A DNA stretch of 64,000 nucleotides from UBA5018 sp947463165 (GTDB lineage: Bacteria > Cyanobacteriota > Cyanobacteriia > PCC-6307 > Cyanobiaceae): the NCBI GenBank assembly GCA_943371245.1, contig CALRTY020000004.1, positions 62,001-126,000 on the forward strand, in the 5' to 3' direction. The position numbers and the translations under genes were made by a program. Below are positions 59,669 to 64,000 of this stretch, piece after piece; position 1 is the stretch's first letter, and every line of letters starts with the position of its first letter. The notes below the pieces were generated by a model. That model saw nothing but the letters and a program-made list of their open reading frames with translations. It ran no database searches and was not told where the DNA came from.

Positions 59669-61762
59669 TCAGGCAGATCTCAGTTGGGGCGCCACCAGCA
59701 GGTCCCGCACCAGGTGCACCACGGACCGCTCCACCAACCCCTTGGCCAGGTCCACCCCCATCCGCCGCAGTTCCGGCTCCTCCAGCAGCCTCGGTAGTCG
59801 CCGCAGCAGCAGCTGGGGTTCAAAGCCAGGCAGGGCCTGCAGGATGCTCACCAGCTGGCCGATGGGCTCTAAATCCAGCAGCGGCTGACCAGTGGCGATG
59901 GCAGCCGGTTGGCGCAGGCCTGGCGGTAGCAGCCGCAGCGGTAGCCGCATGCCGAGCCGCAGGGTCGTCTCCCAGGCCAGGGCATCCAGCCGCTCCAGCA
60001 GGGCATCCACCAGCTGTTGGCGCAATAAACCGCCCTGGGCGGAGAACAGAAAGTCCAACACCTGATCCAGCAAACCGTCTAGATCCAGATCGGCGCCCTG
60101 GGAGGCACTGGCAATTAAATTGTCTAGTCTTTGCCAGCGGAAGATATCGCCATCGAACAGCATTTCCTTCAAACTATTGCGCAGCTGGGGATCGGGATCC
60201 TCCATCAGCCGACGGGCGAAGTAGGGATAAGCCGCCCCGAGAATTTTAAAGTCTGAATCCACGCTTAATGCGATGCCTTCAAGGGTAACAAGCGAGCGAA
60301 TTATTAGGGCGTAATAGGGCGGCACCCGAAAGGGAAATTTATACATAACTCCCGACAGGTCGTCGGTTACCGCCTTGAAATCCAGGCGGCTGACACCCAT
60401 CTCCAATGCCTGGCCAAACACCTGTTCAAAGGCGGGTACTATCGGCTGGAGATTAACATCTTCCGCCAGGAAGCCAAGGGTAACAAAATCATTTGATAGC
60501 TTGCCAAAGTTGCGATTAACCAAGTGAACTACGGCCTGGATCAGCCCGGTGCGCGATTCGCGGCTGACGCTGCTCATCATGCCGAAATCCAAGTAGGCAA
60601 GCCTGCCGTCGGCCAGGGCCAGCAGGTTGCCAGGATGGGGATCGGCGTGGAAGAAGCCATGTTCCAGCAGCTGTTGCAGGCTGCAGCTCACGCCCACACT
60701 CACCAGCTCATTCGGATCTACACCCAGGGCTCGCACCGCCTCTAGATTTGTAAGCTTTACCCCATCAATCCATTCCATGGTTAACACCCTTCTGGAGGTG
60801 GCATGGTGATAGATGCGCGGTACAGCTATGCGAGGATTTTGGCTGTGCAGCTCGGCAAAGCGCTCGGCATTCATCGCTTCGTTGAAATAATCCATTTCTT
60901 CGAAGACACGCTGACCCAGCTCGTCGATCAGAGCTACAAGGTCACTGCGGATAATGCCAATATTTTGGTTCAGCCAAGCTGCAATATTACGCACGATATA
61001 TAAATCCAATGTGATTTGTTCCCTGAGACCAGGTCGCTGCACCTTTACGGCCACTCTCTGGCCTCCCTTGAGTACGCCGCGATGCACCTGGCCCAGGGAG
61101 GCCGCCGAGATTGGCTCCCGGTCGAGCTGCTCATAGATCTCTGCCACCGCTTTGCCCAGGTCTTCCTCGATGCAGGCCATGGCCAGCTCTGGATCAAAAC
61201 CGGGCAGCTGGTCTTGTAGCTGGGCCAGTTCCGCCAACAACAGCGGCGGCACGATGTCTGGTCGGGTGGAGAGGGCCTGGCCGGCCTTGATGAAGGCCGG
61301 CCCGAGGGAGGCCACCAGATCAGCTGCCTCCTTGGCGCGGGCGGTCACCTGGCTGGGTTTTTTCAATTGGCCAAACAGCCAATCCATGGCCACCGCCAAC
61401 AGGTAGAGGCCAATGGGCACCAGGGTTTGCCACAGGCGGCGGAGTAGTCGCTGCGGATGGCCCGAATAAATGCGCGTGATCGCCGCCGGGTCGTAGCGCA
61501 GCAGGCCGGCGGCCTCAAGGAAATCGCTCAATTCAGCCTGTTGGTTTGGCTCACCAGACAGCCTTGGCTCAGCGGACAGCTGAGGTTCCCCAGACACCAT
61601 TGGCTCGCTGGGCGGGGCCGCTTCGCTGGTAGGGGCCATTTCGCTGGTGGGGGCCGCTGGGGCTGGCGTGGGGCTGATGACGGGCAGCTGTTCTCCGAAC
61701 ACCGCCGCTCGCATGGCGGCCGCAGCCGCTTCCAGGGCTGTGGGCTGGGTCTGCAGCGACAC
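59669..61762 (-). CDS. ABC1/AarF/UbiB-family protein kinase-like protein
   Basis: 697 residues from GTG 61762; ATG 61714 is an alternative. After a low-complexity Pro/Ala-rich start the ABC1 core is complete: LGPAFIKAGQALSTRPDIVP (KxGQ motif), GQRVAVKVQRPGLREQITLD, VLTMEWIDGVKLTNL, HADPHPGNLLALADGRLAYL and DFGMMSSVSRE. ABC1 proteins are atypical kinases or ATPases needed for quinone and other isoprenoid lipid metabolism, and in cyanobacteria and plastids are linked to plastoquinone and tocopherol. Ends close to the DUF1400 gene. Confidence 0.92.
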   Translation of the reverse strand: MSLQTQPTALEAAAAAMRAAVFGEQLPVISPTPAPAAPTSEMAPTSEAAPPSEPMVSGEPQLSAEPRLSGEPNQQAELSDFLEAAGLLRYDPAAITRIYSGHPQRLLRRLWQTLVPIGLYLLAVAMDWLFGQLKKPSQVTARAKEAADLVASLGPAFIKAGQALSTRPDIVPPLLLAELAQLQDQLPGFDPELAMACIEEDLGKAVAEIYEQLDREPISAASLGQVHRGVLKGGQRVAVKVQRPGLREQITLDLYIVRNIAAWLNQNIGIIRSDLVALIDELGQRVFEEMDYFNEAMNAERFAELHSQNPRIAVPRIYHHATSRRVLTMEWIDGVKLTNLEAVRALGVDPNELVSVGVSCSLQQLLEHGFFHADPHPGNLLALADGRLAYLDFGMMSSVSRESRTGLIQAVVHLVNRNFGKLSNDFVTLGFLAEDVNLQPIVPAFEQVFGQALEMGVSRLDFKAVTDDLSGVMYKFPFRVPPYYALIIRSLVTLEGIALSVDSDFKILGAAYPYFARRLMEDPDPQLRNSLKEMLFDGDIFRWQRLDNLIASASQGADLDLDGLLDQVLDFLFSAQGGLLRQQLVDALLERLDALAWETTLRLGMRLPLRLLPPGLRQPAAIATGQPLLDLEPIGQLVSILQALPGFEPQLLLRRLPRLLEEPELRRMGVDLAKGLVERSVVHLVRDLLVAPQLRSA

Positions 61763-62026
61763 AACGGCAAGGGCAGGTATGCCCTTACTAAACCAAAACC
61801 AGCCAAACCAGCGCTGCCCAAGCCAAACCCGCCGAACCGCAGCCAGCCCACGCCTCCCCGTTTAGCGGCCCCGCAGGCTTGGTTAGAGCCCCCAAGGCCC
61901 CTGCCCCTGGAACCAGCAGGGCCTTGCCGCTGGGCCCCGCAAACCCTGGCCAGGTATCCGGCAGAACTTGGCAACTCGGCAAAACCAGCTATCGTTTAGA
62001 ACATTTGTTCTATCCAGGAGGGGTGG

Positions 62027-63718
62027 GTGCTCACGGGTCTGCGTCTCGAGAACATCGCCCTGATCGAGAGGCTCCAGCTCGATTTTGCCGCCGGTTTCAC
62101 GGTGCTCACCGGCGAAACCGGCGCTGGTAAGTCGATCCTGCTCGATGCCCTCGATGCCCTGCTCGGCGGCCTGCAAGGGGCTGCCGGTGCCCGCCTGGTG
62201 CGCCAGGGCACCGGTCGCAGCTGGATCGAAGCCAGTTTCAGCCTCACCCCTGTGGTCAAGGGCTGGCTGGATTTGCACAGCTTCGAGCTCGATGAGCCGG
62301 AGTTGCTACTCAGTCGGGAATGGCGGTTGAGTGAAGGGCGCTTGGTGAGTCGCCATCGCCTCAATGGCATGGTGATCAACCGCTCCCAGGTGCAGGAGCT
62401 GCGGCCGCTGCTGTTGGATCTCACCGCCCAGGGCCAGAGTCAACAGCTGGCCCGCCCTGGTCAACAGCGGCTTTGGCTGGATCGTTTTGCTGGTGAAACC
62501 CTGCGGCCGCTCCTGGCACCGGTGGCCGCTGCCTGGTGCCAGGAGCGGCTGGCGGCAGCGGCCCTGGACCAGGCCAAATCCGAGCGGCGGCAGCTGCTGC
62601 AAGATCGGCAACGTCAAGAGCAGCTGCTGGCCGATTTAGAGGCCGCTGGCCTGGAAGATGCCCAGGAGCGGCTGCGACTGCAACAGGAGCAGGACCGGCT
62701 AGTCCATGGGGTGCGCCTCCAGGAGGGGGTAACGGAGCGGCTCTCCCTTCGGGTGGAGGGGGGGGAGGAATTGCCTTCGCTGCTCGATAAGCTGGCCAGC
62801 TGTGAGCAGCAGTTGCATGTGTTGGAACAGCTGGATGGCTGCCTGACGCCGCTGCGCTGTTGCGCCAGCGAGGCCTTGCTTCAGCTCCAGAGCCTGGGAC
62901 GCGAACTCGATCGCTACGGAGCGGTACTGGATAGCGATCCCCAGAGCCTCGGCCTGTTGCAGGAGCGGATGGCCCAGCTCAAGGCCCTGGAGCGGCGCCA
63001 TGGCCTTGAGCTGGCGGACCTGATTGCCCTGCGGGATCGCTTGCGCCAGCAGTTGAATGGCAGCGCCGATGAATCTGAGCTGGCGGCCTTGGAGCAGCGG
63101 CAGGCGGCGGCGCTGGCCAACCGTGACCGGGTCAATGCCCGGCTGAGCCAGGCGCGGCGGCGGGCAGCCACCGCCCTGGAACAACAATTGATGGCGGCCC
63201 TGCGGCCGATGGGCCTTGCCAATGTGCGCTTTGCCGTGGCGATCGAGCCCGCCCCCCCGAGCGAGGCAGGCGCCGATGCGGTGCGCTTCCTGTTCTCCGC
63301 CAATCCAGGTCAGCCCCTGGCCCCCTTGGCGGAGGTGGCCTCTGGCGGCGAGATGAGCCGCTTTCTGCTGGCCTTGAAAACCTGCCTAGCCCCTGACGAT
63401 GCCCAACCGACCCTGCTGTTCGACGAGATCGATACGGGTGTGAGCGGTCGGGTGAGCGCCGCCATGGCGACGCTGTTGCGGCAATTGGCCAGTGGCCGGC
63501 AGGTGTTCTGCGTTACCCATCAGCCCCTGGTGGCGGCCGCGGCCGACCACCACTTCCGGGTCAGCAAGCAGGTGGTGAATGGCGTCACCCGGATGCGAGT
63601 GTCCCAACTGCGGGACACTCGTGAGCGCCAGGAGGAGTTGGCCGAACTGGCCGGCGGCGATCACAGCGAAGCCTTTAGTTATGCCGCCAGCCTGCTGGAG
63701 CAGTGCCACTTGGGCTAA
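62027..63718 (+). CDS. recN: DNA repair protein RecN
   Basis: 563 residues from GTG 62027, preceded by ggaggggtgg, a good ribosome-binding site. Walker A GETGAGKSILLDAL (about 30-43), long coiled-coil arms (QERLRLQQEQDRLVHG, LEALEQRQAAALANRDRVNA-like stretches), the ABC signature VASGGEMSRFLLALKT and Walker B PTLLFDEIDTGVSGRVSAAM. RecN is an SMC-like ATPase that acts early in double-strand-break repair. Divergent from the ABC1 kinase gene. Confidence 0.95.
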   Translation: MLTGLRLENIALIERLQLDFAAGFTVLTGETGAGKSILLDALDALLGGLQGAAGARLVRQGTGRSWIEASFSLTPVVKGWLDLHSFELDEPELLLSREWRLSEGRLVSRHRLNGMVINRSQVQELRPLLLDLTAQGQSQQLARPGQQRLWLDRFAGETLRPLLAPVAAAWCQERLAAAALDQAKSERRQLLQDRQRQEQLLADLEAAGLEDAQERLRLQQEQDRLVHGVRLQEGVTERLSLRVEGGEELPSLLDKLASCEQQLHVLEQLDGCLTPLRCCASEALLQLQSLGRELDRYGAVLDSDPQSLGLLQERMAQLKALERRHGLELADLIALRDRLRQQLNGSADESELAALEQRQAAALANRDRVNARLSQARRRAATALEQQLMAALRPMGLANVRFAVAIEPAPPSEAGADAVRFLFSANPGQPLAPLAEVASGGEMSRFLLALKTCLAPDDAQPTLLFDEIDTGVSGRVSAAMATLLRQLASGRQVFCVTHQPLVAAAADHHFRVSKQVVNGVTRMRVSQLRDTRERQEELAELAGGDHSEAFSYAASLLEQCHLG

Positions 63719-64000
63719 CCCAGCGAGACTCTGGAAATCGCCAGGGATTACCAGGGGCACCTCAATAAAAACCAAAGTCTATTGATACCGCAATGGATCT
63801 CAACTGGCTGGAGCGGTGAAATGGCGACTGTTCAGAGCCTGCCTAAATGGTGGCTATCGAAATAGCGCAATAGCGATTTTCCATAATCTCCCCAACAAGA
63901 AGCGGCTTTACGGAAAAGAAGCGGTTCTCTACCCGAGCAGTGGTTTCGGGCCCAAAAACCAGTTTGTTTACAATCGGTTACGATTTTGGTCTTTAACCAG
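63719..64000. other. Intergenic region at the right edge
   Basis: No gene is seen. The last 150 bp become AT-rich and may be the upstream region of a gene beyond the window. Confidence 0.4.

Overview
The window comes from a high-GC cyanobacterium of the freshwater Synechococcus/Cyanobium/Vulcanococcus type. This rests on phycocyanin alpha and beta genes, a ferredoxin-type nitrate reductase beside cyanase and MobA, phosphoketolase with acetate kinase, a 'bluetail' repeat protein, and thrC, a DUF1400 protein, an ABC1 kinase and recN in a row. No rRNA, tRNA, CRISPR array or integrase gene was seen.

Layout. (1) 1-18 kb is accessory DNA with nearly every gene on the minus strand: two large STAND-type proteins (TIR and DUF4062 effectors with a similar FGE-like C-terminal part), small gene pairs, decayed toxin-antitoxin units, a TIR-winged-helix gene paired with a membrane protein, and a broken IS3-like element. 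Short imperfect hairpins flanked by RYYYAAC and GTTRRRY boxes sit at gene ends. They look like integron attC sites, so I read this stretch, and 40.9-43.0 kb, as parts of an integron cassette array (or attC cluster without a visible integrase) that carries defence-like modules. (2) 18-27 kb holds an SNF2 helicase/SWIM operon, a partial second SWIM copy, an orphan cpcBA-like pair with a secreted protein, and an IS66 transposase. (3) 27-34 kb has a long repeat-rich secreted protein, a nucleoside-deoxyribosyltransferase-like/TPR protein and decayed genes. (4) 34.5-39.2 kb is a sulfatase with its formylglycine-generating enzyme, split by a vapBC pair. (5) 39.3-43 kb has a cupin, toxin-antitoxin-like pairs and a DUF262/HEPN cassette. 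(6) 43.2-64 kb is mostly stable housekeeping DNA.

How genes work together. MobA makes the guanylated molybdenum cofactor that NarB-type nitrate reductases need; cyanase releases ammonium from cyanate. Xfp and AckA form the phosphoketolase-acetate branch with coupled translation. The FGE at 38.1 kb is the expected activator of the sulfatase at 34.6 kb. The cassette modules are best seen as exchangeable anti-phage or stress units; that role is inferred from domains and context only.
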